Assembly (NCBI GenBank): GCA_003609755.1
Contig: AP017991.1
Coordinates: forward strand, 3,179,501 to 3,243,500
Length of the DNA: 64,000 nt
Origin: Planktothrix agardhii NIES-204
Lineage (GTDB): Bacteria; Cyanobacteriota; Cyanobacteriia; Cyanobacteriales; Microcoleaceae
Direction of reading: 5' to 3'
In this document: positions 8,770 to 17,749 of the stretch, in pieces
Numbering within the stretch: the first letter of the stretch is position 1
How the letters are laid out: each line of letters begins with the position of its first letter
Notes under the pieces: model-generated
The model's input: only the letters and a program-made list of their open reading frames with translations
Told to the model about the DNA's origin: nothing
The model's database searches: none
Made by a program: the position numbers and the translations under genes

Positions 8770-9741
8770 CTAGGTTTCAGAATCGGTAGTAGTCCTAAAT
8801 TCCTGGGCGATTGCTATATCATTAAGTTTAGATTTAATTTCCTGTTCGTAGGTCTGAACACTGGGGGGGAGGGAAATTAAATCTTGAATATTTTTTAACA
8901 TAGCTTGACAAATTGTATCTAGTTGGATGTCGTTTTCGTCATAACCAAAAGGATTTTCAATTTGGCGGGCAATTTCTTCAATTCCCAATAGGGTAAACGT
9001 CATAATTGCTACGACTAACCCGGTAAATAATCCTAGATTATTAACGATTTTCAAAGGTAAAATCAAACAGTAAATTAGTAAGATTTGTTGGAGGTGAATT
9101 TGATAGGCTAAAGGTAAAGGAGTTTTACTAATTCGTTCGCACCCCCCCAAAACATCGACCATGGTATCTAAAAGTTTATATAAAGCAGTTAATTGATAAA
9201 TATGAAGGTGATGGTGTTTGTTTTGAGCCTGTAAATAATCTCCTATCCAAAAGGCAATTTCCAGAGGGGGATGATTCATTGTTTGCAGTTTTGTATACTG
9301 TTCTGAGGAAATTAAAGCCTCAATTTCTGAATTAATTTTCTCTCCCCTTAAATGAAGTTTAGTTGCCACTGCAAAAGCAACTAATAGTTTTAATATAGCG
9401 ATTTTATTAGTGGTATCATTAATATCTTTTTCGGGAACTATTAACCAGATTTGACGAGAAAAATTTCTCACGGTATTGACTAAAGTTCCCCAAAGTTTCC
9501 GACCTTCCCAAAAGCGATCATAGGCTGTATTTGTTCGGAAAACTAATAATAAACCCAGAACCAAATCAGGAAAAATAAAATAATTAAAAACTTCCGATAC
9601 GATCGGCCAATCATGATAATCGAATAGAGAAATTGCCATGCCCAATGTTGTACATAGAATCACACGGGGCATGATCGCTGGAATAACAGAGTTTTTAATG
9701 GTGACTGTTAACTTAAACCAGTTTTTTTCGCTATTAGACAT
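8770..9741 (-). CDS. Bestrophin family anion channel
   Basis: A 323-residue inner-membrane protein of the bestrophin (UPF0187/YneE) family, whose members form pentameric anion channels. Recognisable parts are SVIPAIMPRVILCT (first membrane segment), FRTNTAYDRFWEGRKLWGTLVN (cytosolic linker after helix 2), late helices VNNLGLFTGLVVAIMTFTLLGIEEIARQIENPF, and the acidic FGYDENDIQLD segment. Related thylakoid channels tune the proton motive force in algae and plants; a similar role here is inference. Starts at ATG 9739-9741. Confidence 0.85.
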   Translation of the reverse strand: MSNSEKNWFKLTVTIKNSVIPAIMPRVILCTTLGMAISLFDYHDWPIVSEVFNYFIFPDLVLGLLLVFRTNTAYDRFWEGRKLWGTLVNTVRNFSRQIWLIVPEKDINDTTNKIAILKLLVAFAVATKLHLRGEKINSEIEALISSEQYTKLQTMNHPPLEIAFWIGDYLQAQNKHHHLHIYQLTALYKLLDTMVDVLGGCERISKTPLPLAYQIHLQQILLIYCLILPLKIVNNLGLFTGLVVAIMTFTLLGIEEIARQIENPFGYDENDIQLDTICQAMLKNIQDLISLPPSVQTYEQEIKSKLNDIAIAQEFRTTTDSET

Positions 9742-9786
9742 ATAAGTTTTTGAAGGTTTATCCTCCTAAAAATTCCTACTAACAGA

Positions 9787-10266
9787 CTATCCGGCAGAAG
9801 GTCGCAGTTCGACGACTTTATTTCCTGCTACGGTCGGGGTAGGCGGATTTAATTTTTGATTCAGTTCTCGAATTCGTCGAGATAATAAACGAATAATATT
9901 AATCGCAATTCCGGGGGTTTCATCAATCGCATCATAGAGTTGCATTTGGGTTAAGATCAAACATTCGCAGGTTTCTAGGGTGCTGACGGTGGCGGAGCGA
10001 GGTTCGGCATCAAATAGAGACATTTCACCGAAACAAGTCCCTTTTCCCAATTCGGCTAAATTGCGATCGCCAATGTGAACTCGTACCCGTCCAGAAACCA
10101 CAATATAAAGCGCCCGTCCTTCCTGACCCTCAGTAAAAATACTATGTTCATTAGGAAAGGATAATTCATCCATAACCGATGCTAGACGGACTAAAAAATC
10201 GTCTCGCAATTCTTTAAAAATCGGGACACCCCTGACAAATAAAAGGCGTTCAACGCTAGTTAACAT
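9787..10266 (-). CDS. Cyclic nucleotide-binding domain protein
   Basis: A 159-residue protein that is essentially one cNMP-binding domain. The phosphate-binding cassette reads FGEMSLFDAEPRSAT, keeping the Glu and Arg that contact cyclic nucleotide, preceded by IFTEGQEGRALYIVVSGRVRV. I start it at ATG 10264-10266 (MLTSVERLLF). An upstream ATG in frame would add 40 residues translated from tandem repeats, which is not credible. No DNA-binding helix-turn-helix follows, so it is not a CRP-type regulator. It lies 136 bases downstream of the MFS-HEAT gene on the same strand and may sense cAMP or cGMP for that transporter. Confidence 0.8.
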   Translation of the reverse strand: MLTSVERLLFVRGVPIFKELRDDFLVRLASVMDELSFPNEHSIFTEGQEGRALYIVVSGRVRVHIGDRNLAELGKGTCFGEMSLFDAEPRSATVSTLETCECLILTQMQLYDAIDETPGIAINIIRLLSRRIRELNQKLNPPTPTVAGNKVVELRPSAG

Positions 10267-10289
10267 AGGTTTACTAAAAAATTCATTTC

Positions 10290-10353
10290 TAGGAGGGAAC
10301 ACCGGAACACCGGAACACCGGAACACCGGAACAGGGAATAGGGAATAGGGAAT
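10290..10353. repeat. Tandem repeats (GGAACACC, then GGGAATA)
   Basis: About four tandem GGAACACC octamer-like units run into three GGGAATA heptamers. They lie between the MFS-HEAT gene and the cyclic-nucleotide-domain gene and create a false N-terminal extension of the latter. Confidence 0.7.
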
Positions 10354-10402
10354 AGGGGGAAAATCATTAACTTCTGTGTTCCGCACTCTATACCTTTGAT
10401 CG

Positions 10403-13400
10403 CTATTTCACTCCAAGCTGTATCATTAACTCCTCAACTTGGTTTGCGACTAAATGATCGGGATCATTTTGTAGCATTGGCAATAATTCTATCAAAGCCC
10501 GTTCAGATGCAATCTTTAGATATGCTAAGACAGCTTCTCGAACAAACCCGGTGGGATGACGTAAGCACATCAGGGCTTGTTCAGCCGTTAAACTCCATCG
10601 GGAGCTTTTAGCGACATGGAAACAACAAGCCAAAGCCCAGTCCGAGAGAAAATGACGTAACTCTAATAAACGGCGTAGGCGATCGCTCGGTTTCATGGGT
10701 TGATAGCTAACTAAATCGGATAAATTTTGCAATTTCTCCAATTTAGAGTGCTGATCGAGAATGCTAATTAATGCCCGTTTATGGGCAATATCAACAATAT
10801 TATCAATAATTTCTAACCCCCGTGCGACATTAGAAGAAGAATTGGACTGGACATTAAAGGATGCGGCTTGAACCGAGCTATGGGGATACAAAAACTTCAT
10901 TAACAGAAAGCAACGATCCACCGCATCAATTTCTAATCCTTCCAGGGCGCGTTTTAATAACTGTTGGGGAGCATGAATATCAGGGACAACCGGATCGAAG
11001 GGATCGAAGGGATCAAAGGTATCTGAATCTTCATCTTCCGAGTCCGATAGGATAGGTGTTTCTAGGGACAAATCTAGCAAAGCCGCATAAATTTGACCGA
11101 TGAACATTAATTCCTGCTCAATTAAAATTTCTACCCCGGTGCGTCCGACCCGATCTAATACTCCTTCAATTCCAGTATCTTGAGGAATTTTAAGCAAAAT
11201 TCTCAGGATATTGCGCCGGGTAGTTCCCCAGGAAATCATTAATTCACCGATCAAAGTATCCAGGGCTTCGGTAGTACCAATTTCGCCGAGGGCTGTCCAA
11301 GCCTGTAACCGCACTAAATCCGGCTTATATATATCACTAGCTTGCTGGATTAACAAAGGAATTGCCTCATTCCCTAATCTCACTAAAGCCTGTAAAGCCG
11401 TATCCCTTGTGGAACGATAGCAGAGAGCTTTCATTAAAGAAGGATAGTATTCTTCCAAATGGGTAGAGGCGATCACATCTAATAATGCACAACGGACGCG
11501 CAAAGATTCATCCTGTAACAAATCGTTAAGATAGAGCCGCAGTCCTTGTAAATAGTCAGCTTCTCCCAGGGCGCGGACTCCCATCACCCGTTCCCGTTCT
11601 TGGCCGTTGGTAATCATCCGCCGGATGGTATTGGTGGCGGCGGCCTTTTGTTCGCGATCGCCTCGACGCAAAATCAAGGCCCCGGCCGTTCCCCGCACCA
11701 CCGGATCAACCTGGGGTTGGAGATAGGGGCGCAACTGTTCCATATCGGGACTGGTTTCGGTTAACCACAGGTATCGCAAAGCCAGGGCCAGGACTTCCGG
11801 GGCCAAAGTCCCTTGGGTAAAAGCTCGGATTTCCTCCAAATAGGCGGGATTTGGGTGATTGAGCATAATTTCCAAGCTCTGACGCTGTAACCCTGGGGAA
11901 AGACTACCCAGGAGGGGAACCAGGGTTTCACCGACGTTTTTCGCATCCAGTTGACTCAAGAGTTCAATACAGGAGCGTTTATCGGCTTCTTCTCCGGGTT
12001 TCTTGAGGGTTTCCACCACATTCCGCTTGAGTTGGGGCATATCAATATCCGAGACACTCAGCCGCCCCCGTTCGGCGCTGCGAACCAATAAACTCACATA
12101 TTGGGCGCGAATTAACCAAACTACCAATAGCCAAACCACAGCCATGAGGATGATCAGACCGACGAACATTAATCCCTGTTCACTTTGTAACTGGGTTTGG
12201 GTCGATTCGGGAAAAATCAACCGCGAAATCCAGAGGGTAATTAAAATCAGTACCCCCGTCACCCCCGTGGACATGGGTTCAAACACCCCGTTTACCATTG
12301 ATTGAATATCGCTGCGAACGTGATCCGGCAATGGTTGGAACAGGACGGCTCCGGTGGTTTCAATTAAGGTGTAATGGAATAATTCATCTAAGAATCGCAG
12401 GATCACAAATCCTAAAAATACCGAAAATATCCCGGTAATTCCGCCAATCAAGGAAATCGTGCCTAAAATAATCACCCCAACGGGTAAAACAATGGCGGTG
12501 ACAAAGACTCCCGTGCGTTCAACTAATCGGCTAGACCCAAACCACTGTGTTAAGACTTGAGCTACACTCAAAATCCCTTCAAAGATTCCCAGGAAGCTAA
12601 CAATCCCACTGGCTCCGGCCGTATCGCTTTGAAATTCTAATTGACTAAAAAATTGAAAATCTACTAATACATATAGGGCTTCTGCTAGAACAAAAAACGA
12701 GACTAGGGGAATCACATAACCCAACACCGGGCCCTTGAGATTGCGGGTACTAAATTCTTGTTCTTCATCTTCCGGTGTCCAGCGCGTGGAGTCGGGGAAG
12801 GATTGACCGTAGCGTTGGGATAGATAAAATAAAATTACGGCGGCTAGGAGTACCATCACCCCGGAAACCAAAGTGACGTTATTCAGTCCCACCACTTTTA
12901 ATAGTAGGGGAAGGGAAAACCCACTAATTACCCCAGCGACTAGAAATCCACTACTAATAATTGGATAGGTGCGTTTAATTTCTCGAATATTAAACAGTTG
13001 GTTGGCGGTGATTGCATTATTTAAGTCGTTGAGAACATAAGACGCTTCCACCCATAACCACATTAAAAATAGGGTAATAAATTGAAGACTTAACCCTAAT
13101 ATTTTGATATCGGATAATCCTAGTCCCCAACGAAATAAAAATAGGGGTATTGCCATGATCACAAAGATAATGACAATCGCTTGACGTAGGGGAAAAACCC
13201 TTTGCAGCGATGAATAAACAAATCCCAAGCCTGAACCCATCCCGGCACTGGCGATATAGATCCAGGGTAATTTATCAGCACCGTATTCATCCAGGAATAA
13301 ACCCACGGTACTTAGTTCTAACCAAATTAACCCCACGGACGCTAAGGTGTAGACCAAAAACATCAGTAGGGTTCTTTCTACTTCTTCCTGACGGAGATTC

Positions 13401-13456
13401 AGCCCCCGCAGCACCCCCTGTCCCAGCATAGCGGAACCACTGACTGGTTTTTCCAT
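10403..13456 (-). CDS. Npt1/Npt2-like MFS nucleotide transporter family protein with HEAT repeats
   Basis: A 1017-residue protein. Residues 30-460 contain about twelve membrane helices in the style of ATP/ADP (Npt/Tlc) carriers, with features such as DELFHYTLIETTGAVLFQPLP and RSDIQSMVNG. The C-terminal half (about 480-1015) is soluble and made of HEAT-like helical repeats (for example PVVRGTAGALILRRGD and VRCALLDVIAS). Cyanobacteria commonly carry such fusions. Exchange of nucleotides is the family's role in intracellular bacteria and plastids, but in a free-living cell the substrate is unknown. A short acidic insert with DPFDPFDP repeats sits near residue 830. It starts at ATG 13454-13456. 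The downstream cyclic-nucleotide-binding gene may be co-transcribed. Confidence 0.85.
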   Translation of the reverse strand: MEKPVSGSAMLGQGVLRGLNLRQEEVERTLLMFLVYTLASVGLIWLELSTVGLFLDEYGADKLPWIYIASAGMGSGLGFVYSSLQRVFPLRQAIVIIFVIMAIPLFLFRWGLGLSDIKILGLSLQFITLFLMWLWVEASYVLNDLNNAITANQLFNIREIKRTYPIISSGFLVAGVISGFSLPLLLKVVGLNNVTLVSGVMVLLAAVILFYLSQRYGQSFPDSTRWTPEDEEQEFSTRNLKGPVLGYVIPLVSFFVLAEALYVLVDFQFFSQLEFQSDTAGASGIVSFLGIFEGILSVAQVLTQWFGSSRLVERTGVFVTAIVLPVGVIILGTISLIGGITGIFSVFLGFVILRFLDELFHYTLIETTGAVLFQPLPDHVRSDIQSMVNGVFEPMSTGVTGVLILITLWISRLIFPESTQTQLQSEQGLMFVGLIILMAVVWLLVVWLIRAQYVSLLVRSAERGRLSVSDIDMPQLKRNVVETLKKPGEEADKRSCIELLSQLDAKNVGETLVPLLGSLSPGLQRQSLEIMLNHPNPAYLEEIRAFTQGTLAPEVLALALRYLWLTETSPDMEQLRPYLQPQVDPVVRGTAGALILRRGDREQKAAATNTIRRMITNGQERERVMGVRALGEADYLQGLRLYLNDLLQDESLRVRCALLDVIASTHLEEYYPSLMKALCYRSTRDTALQALVRLGNEAIPLLIQQASDIYKPDLVRLQAWTALGEIGTTEALDTLIGELMISWGTTRRNILRILLKIPQDTGIEGVLDRVGRTGVEILIEQELMFIGQIYAALLDLSLETPILSDSEDEDSDTFDPFDPFDPVVPDIHAPQQLLKRALEGLEIDAVDRCFLLMKFLYPHSSVQAASFNVQSNSSSNVARGLEIIDNIVDIAHKRALISILDQHSKLEKLQNLSDLVSYQPMKPSDRLRRLLELRHFLSDWALACCFHVAKSSRWSLTAEQALMCLRHPTGFVREAVLAYLKIASERALIELLPMLQNDPDHLVANQVEELMIQLGVK

Positions 13457-13712
13457 GCGATGCCCAAACCCCTTTTTGTGATGTTCAAAACCTCTGAATA
13501 GAGTTTAACTGATTTATCGCCCCTCTTGGGTTGGAGTTGAGGGTTGGTGGTTTCTACTCTACAAATATTAACGTTTCTCCTTGATAAACTCTCCTACCTT
13601 AGAGGTAGACTAAAAGTAATAGAAAGCAACGAAGATAACTCACTGCCCAAGCTGTTGCCATGCTCCCAAGTTTCGACAAACCTTTAATTTTCTACGTTTG
13701 AGTCCAGTTATT

Positions 13713-14105
13713 ATGAACGCAGATACCTTTAACACCCATTCTGTTACCTGCCCAATTTGCCATCATACTAGCATTTTGCCCTCAATTGGAATGTTAGGTG
13801 GACTCTTTACTTGCCCTCACTGCCATACACATTTTGTCATGAGTCACAGTGGTCATTATGTGCGAGATCCCTTTTGTCTCCAGAAGTGTGCCGTTGCCCA
13901 AATGCTCCGACGCCAAAGTCATCCCCTTGCACGAATTCTACGAGATTTAAGCTTAACGAAAGGATTACCACTTTTAGCGATTATTAGCAGTCTTTTATTT
14001 TTGGGAGTATCCCTGACAATTAATGAAAAATTAAACTTAAATAATCAAACTATAGATTCTCAAGTAGAACCTTCACCCCGTTCTTCTTCCTCTGAACCCT
14101 ATTAA
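13713..14105 (+). CDS. Small zinc-ribbon membrane protein
   Basis: About 130 residues from ATG 13713 (an in-frame TTG lies 15 bases upstream). The N-terminus carries two CxxC knuckles, CPICHH and CPHCHTHF, forming a zinc ribbon. A basic stretch leads to one hydrophobic helix (LPLLAIISSLLFLGVSL), then a Ser/Pro-rich tail. The product is probably tethered to the membrane with the zinc ribbon in the cytosol. I do not recognise a named family; function unknown. Confidence 0.7.
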   Translation: MNADTFNTHSVTCPICHHTSILPSIGMLGGLFTCPHCHTHFVMSHSGHYVRDPFCLQKCAVAQMLRRQSHPLARILRDLSLTKGLPLLAIISSLLFLGVSLTINEKLNLNNQTIDSQVEPSPRSSSSEPY

Positions 14106-14114
14106 TAATTTAAG

Positions 14115-14263
14115 GTAATGGGTAATTGGTAATTGGTAATTGGTAATTGGTGATAGTGGTTTATTTTTCGATTAATAAATTAACAGTTAACGATTAACTC
14201 TCGCACTGATGACTTATGACTGATAACTCATAACTGATAACTGTTAACTGATGACTGATAACT
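14115..14263. repeat. Heptamer repeat blocks (GGTAATT and ACTGATA types)
   Basis: Five GGTAATT units (about 14122-14152) are followed by degenerate ACTGATA/TAACTGA units to the stop codon of the ArsA-like gene. They fill the convergent gap. Confidence 0.65.
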
Positions 14264-14265
14264 GG

Positions 14266-15360
14266 TTAAAAGCTAATCGTTAAATAACCGTTTTGAAACT
14301 TGGCTCCAGTTACGGGTTTTCCGGTTAGGGCTGGGGGAAGAAAGATATTCCGCCGTTGATCTCCGGCTTCTATCGTGACTTCTGGGCCGTATTGGGTTAG
14401 CTTGACTTGTTTTTTATCAAAACTGGGCAGAAACAGGCTGACCTTGCGTTGTGCCACATCAATACTAATTGGTTTTGGAGCTAACCCAGCCTGGGTAAAA
14501 TCAGGTAAAGACTTGATCAGAGGTTGCCAACTTTGACCGGAACGTGGGGGAATTACACTGACTTTTAACGGATCAAATGCCTCTGTAATTGCTTCTGTTA
14601 GGGATGTTTGGTTTAATAGCATCCCGCCCACGGTGAGTCCCACTTGTTGGGCGCTTCCCCATAAATATCTAGCTGTGGCGATCGCCACTTCATCTTGATT
14701 ACTGACTAAATAAGCCGCCACTCGCTGAGGATCGGATACCGCCGTTTTCCCTTGCTCCAAGATATTATTCATGTCTTGAGTCGGTTGGGCAAAAGTATCC
14801 CCAGAAATATCAATATTCAGAATACTACTAGCAATCGGTTGCACAAAAGGAGAGAGGGTTTTTCCCAAATCCGACTCCATAAATACATTCCGAAAACGGC
14901 GTAAATACCAGCTTAAAATCTCTGGCATTCCTAACATTCTCAGGGTATCTTGACTGGCTAACCCATCATAAACAATTACATCATATTCGCCACTGGCATC
15001 ATATTGGCGAATCGCGTTGAGGGCCAGGGCACTATCCATCCCGGGTAAAACCCCCAATTCCTGACCATAAACATTCCTAAAAAACGGGGTACGAACATAT
15101 TGGTTTTCCAGCTTTTTTACTTCTTCCCAACTGCGTTCGAGTAAAACTGCACTTTTCAATTGTACGGCTTTTAAATGGGTGGCGATTTCCGTTGGATCAC
15201 ATCCCACTTCCGTTTCTAGTAGGATATTCCAGGCGGGACTACCATCTTGTCCGACTAATAATACCCGCTTCCGACTGGCGGCCAATTGTTGAGCGGCTGC
15301 GATCGCCAGTGTTGTCCGACCCGTACCCCCCTTGCCCAAAAATGTTAATGTTAAGGCCAT
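14266..15360 (-). CDS. ArsA/Get3-like ATPase with C-terminal HSP20-like domain
   Basis: A 364-residue cytosolic ATPase. The deviant P-loop reads GKGGTGRTT (9-17), with Arg15 where ArsA and Get3 have Lys. A VIVYDGLASQDTLRM segment occupies the switch II position. The last 50 residues (about 312-364) look like the alpha-crystallin-type domain attached to many bacterial ArsA proteins (VTIEAGDQRRNIFLPP, then GAKFQNGYLTISF). No CxxC or metalloid-binding cysteines stand out and no arsenic genes are nearby, so arsenite export is unlikely. Cyanobacterial members may target or chaperone membrane proteins, which is inference. It starts at ATG 15358-15360. Confidence 0.8.
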   Translation of the reverse strand: MALTLTFLGKGGTGRTTLAIAAAQQLAASRKRVLLVGQDGSPAWNILLETEVGCDPTEIATHLKAVQLKSAVLLERSWEEVKKLENQYVRTPFFRNVYGQELGVLPGMDSALALNAIRQYDASGEYDVIVYDGLASQDTLRMLGMPEILSWYLRRFRNVFMESDLGKTLSPFVQPIASSILNIDISGDTFAQPTQDMNNILEQGKTAVSDPQRVAAYLVSNQDEVAIATARYLWGSAQQVGLTVGGMLLNQTSLTEAITEAFDPLKVSVIPPRSGQSWQPLIKSLPDFTQAGLAPKPISIDVAQRKVSLFLPSFDKKQVKLTQYGPEVTIEAGDQRRNIFLPPALTGKPVTGAKFQNGYLTISF

Positions 15361-15467
15361 TTATGATTTTCCTAATCTCGTTTATGGAAACTTGATCCTA
15401 CAACAAATCAATTAGAATAGGTATACGGCAATCCGGTATATTTTCAACTCATCAAGGAGCTAATTTG

Positions 15468-15695
15468 ATGAACTCTGAATTATCACTCAAACTCAACCAA
15501 CTTTATGAACAAGATTTCCATTTATGGATACAGTAAACGATTCAATTGCTAGAAAGCAAACATTTTGAAGAAACAGTCCCAGTCTCAAGCCATTTTTAGA
15601 AAATATTTTTATACAATGTTATCAAGGTGCTAAAAAATTAGCAGCCGCAGAAACAGGTTTACCCCGTTCTTCTGCTATATACGACAATTTCCAAA
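15468..15695 (+). pseudogene. DUF29 family gene remnant
   Basis: AAGGAG (15454-15459) precedes ATG 15468. The frame reads MNSELSLKLNQLYEQDFHLW, the usual start of DUF29 proteins, then hits a TAA where family members have a Lys-like codon, and continues TIQLLESKHFEE. The middle of the protein is missing. After a frame change, GAKKLAAAETGLPRSS, the typical DUF29 C-terminal segment, appears at about 15620-15670. Intact members have about 140-150 residues. The gene is dead through a nonsense change plus a deletion. Confidence 0.75.
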
Positions 15696-15699
15696 AATC

Positions 15700-15749
15700 A
15701 AGAGGATGATCCACAATAGCCTCAAGCCAAACTTGCAGATCATCCTCTT
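15700..15749. repeat. 12-bp inverted repeat
   Basis: Perfect arms AAGAGGATGATC (15700-15711) and GATCATCCTCTT (15738-15749) enclose 26 bases between the DUF29 remnant and the 3' end of petP. There is no clear U-run on either strand. It could end petP transcription or be a small mobile palindrome. Confidence 0.6.
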
Positions 15750-15779
15750 AATATTTCCCGTCCCCACCATAGGGGAATA

Positions 15780-15986
15780 TTAACGAGAAACTTCTAGTTC
15801 ATCTTCAAAGAACCAAGTTGCTGCTTTATTATCGAGTTGGACAATAAAACCGACTCCACTCCCATCTACCATTTTGAAGCCTTTGACAGTTCCAAAAGGA
15901 TTTTGCTTGAGTTGAGCGATAATATCGGCAGGGACTCGCTCTATAACTCGACGAATCTTGACTCTTTGACCAATTTCGATTGCCAC
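15780..15986 (-). CDS. petP: Cytochrome b6f complex subunit PetP (DUF2862)
   Basis: A 68-residue protein from GTG 15984-15986, chosen because AAGGAG lies at 15997-16002, ten bases before it; an upstream in-frame TTG is less likely. The pattern IEIGQRVKIRRVIERVP, then GTVKGFKMVDGSGVG and TWFFEDELE, matches PetP (Ssr2998-like), a small SH3-like cytosolic-side subunit of cytochrome b6f in cyanobacteria and red algae, reported to modulate electron transport. It stands apart from other photosynthesis genes, as petP usually does. Confidence 0.85.
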   Translation of the reverse strand: MAIEIGQRVKIRRVIERVPADIIAQLKQNPFGTVKGFKMVDGSGVGFIVQLDNKAATWFFEDELEVSR

Positions 15987-16196
15987 GTCCGGTGTTCTCC
16001 TTGGGGTATTAACCAATTCACAATTTAGTTTAATATGTCCTTGCCCCAGATTATCGAAAAAATGGGCAACTAAGAGGGAAAAACCCCATCTTTGAGTCCA
16101 GACAAGTTAATATGGATATTTGGGGTGGCTATTTCGGGGTTAGGATTAATGTGATGAATCTCACCTTTTATTCTAAATTGGGATCAGTCCCAGAAG

Positions 16197-17678
16197 CTAA
16201 ATCCAAGATCGAAACCACATCCGTAGTTGCCATTGTAGAGGAGATAAAGGCAGTCCCAAATATAAGGGCATCCAATACAAAAAACCAAATAAAACCAAGA
16301 ATATGATCAGAAATCCTAGCCACCGAAATTGTTGATTATGACTATATAACCATCGTTCTACACACCAAGCTAAAGCCATACAGCTAAACACAAATCCGGT
16401 CATATAGTGATAAATAAATAAACAGCGAGTAACTCTCACCCAGGGTAATAAATTTGCTAACCAATTCAAACTTAAAAATAGAGCCAACCACAGTTCCGGT
16501 GTCGGCGGAAATTCTAGGGATAATCTAGGTTTTAAATAGGGAAATCTAACAGATAAAGCCATCCAAACTCGTTGAATTAACAGAAAACATAATAATAAAC
16601 TTGCTAAGGTCGATAACCACCATAAAAATGGATTTCCCATCGCATGAACTGAATAAATAATGGGAAGTTCATCGGGATAACTTAAAGGTAAAGTTGGATC
16701 AAGGGGAGTGGTAGTATCAACTTTCTGATAAAAATAGGCAATTGGTCGTAACATCAGAATCCAACTGTACCATTTAGAACAGTAGGGATGAACTTTTGTA
16801 CCATCTCCTAAGTTATGATGATAAGCCCAAATTTTAGCTTGAAGACCCCAAAAGGGCGGATCTGGATTTTGTTGTAAATGGGGAAGCCAACCGATCCAAT
16901 AAACCAGAATAGGAATGATAATTAAGGTGACTAGAATAATAATTGTGGTGAGTTGATTTAGATTTTGTAAGGGAGATTTAAAAGATGTTTCTGGGATTAT
17001 TTTTTTTGAATTTTTGGTACAATATTGAATCAATCCTGAGACTATTAATATTAAATAAATCCCCAATAAAAATCCTAATCCATTCCATTTAGTTAGGGCT
17101 GCTGCTCCTAATCCAATTCCGGCTAAACCCATCCAAAACCAATGGTTAATCCCTTTTTTATGTAAAGCCTTTAAAAAAAATAGTTGTCCTAATAATCCAA
17201 AAAATACAATATAAATATTACTCAGAGCATAGCGAGATTCTACTAGAAATAATCCATCTGTTGCCATTAAAAAGGTAGCAATTAAAGTATAACTGCGACG
17301 TTGAGTTAGTTGATAGGCGATCGCACCTACAATTAAGGGAATAAACGAACCAAATAAAGCATTAAACCACCGATAACTCCAAGTAGATAGGGTCGAACCC
17401 GTTAAATTATTAATGGTTTCTTGTCCGAAGGGTAGTTTAGATCCGAGCCAAATTCCAATGGCAATTAAATATTGACTTAGGGGGGGATGGGAATTAAAAA
17501 AAGGAGTTTCAGTTAAATAATTATTAGCAAATTGAGCAAAATAAACTTCATCAAAAACCAAACTATTAAATCGGCCTAAACCCCAAAATCTTAAAAGAAT
17601 AGACCCAATAAATATTGAGATCATTCCCAAAGTAAAACTAGATAATTTGAGTTGAAATTTATATTTTGTATCAGTCAT
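16197..17678 (-). CDS. PMT-type (GT39) phospholipid-carrier glycosyltransferase
   Basis: A 493-residue membrane protein with about ten hydrophobic helices. The first loop carries the GT-C acidic pair in LVFDEVYFAQF, and FFNSHPPLSQY follows, as in dolichyl-phosphate-mannose protein mannosyltransferases. The late YHHNLGDGTKVHPYCSKWYSW segment is the conserved PMT C-terminal region. It probably transfers a sugar from a polyprenyl phosphate to a protein or other acceptor on the outer face of the membrane. The acceptor is unknown. It starts at ATG 17676-17678. Confidence 0.85.
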   Translation of the reverse strand: MTDTKYKFQLKLSSFTLGMISIFIGSILLRFWGLGRFNSLVFDEVYFAQFANNYLTETPFFNSHPPLSQYLIAIGIWLGSKLPFGQETINNLTGSTLSTWSYRWFNALFGSFIPLIVGAIAYQLTQRRSYTLIATFLMATDGLFLVESRYALSNIYIVFFGLLGQLFFLKALHKKGINHWFWMGLAGIGLGAAALTKWNGLGFLLGIYLILIVSGLIQYCTKNSKKIIPETSFKSPLQNLNQLTTIIILVTLIIIPILVYWIGWLPHLQQNPDPPFWGLQAKIWAYHHNLGDGTKVHPYCSKWYSWILMLRPIAYFYQKVDTTTPLDPTLPLSYPDELPIIYSVHAMGNPFLWWLSTLASLLLCFLLIQRVWMALSVRFPYLKPRLSLEFPPTPELWLALFLSLNWLANLLPWVRVTRCLFIYHYMTGFVFSCMALAWCVERWLYSHNQQFRWLGFLIIFLVLFGFLYWMPLYLGLPLSPLQWQLRMWFRSWI

Positions 17679-17713
17679 TATTTTTGGATTTAATTCCTAT
17701 GTTGGGTCTGATA

Positions 17714-17741
17714 GTAGAGACTCACCATGGCGCGTCTCTAT
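17714..17741. repeat. Small inverted repeat (GTAGAGAC / GTCTCTAT)
   Basis: Arms TAGAGAC (17715-17721) and GTCTCTA (17734-17740) flank 12 bases between two minus-strand genes. A stronger relative with 14-bp arms is at 62372-62411. It may act as a transcript end for the sensor kinase gene upstream. Confidence 0.5.
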
Positions 17742-17749
17742 ACTGATTA

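Noticed and set aside
10267-10386. N-terminal extension of the cyclic-nucleotide-domain protein
   Set aside because: It would be translated from GGAACACC and GGGAATA repeats.
14266-15360. Arsenite-pump ATPase function
   Set aside because: No metalloid-binding cysteines stand out and there are no ars genes; the HSP20-like tail points to the Get3-like group.
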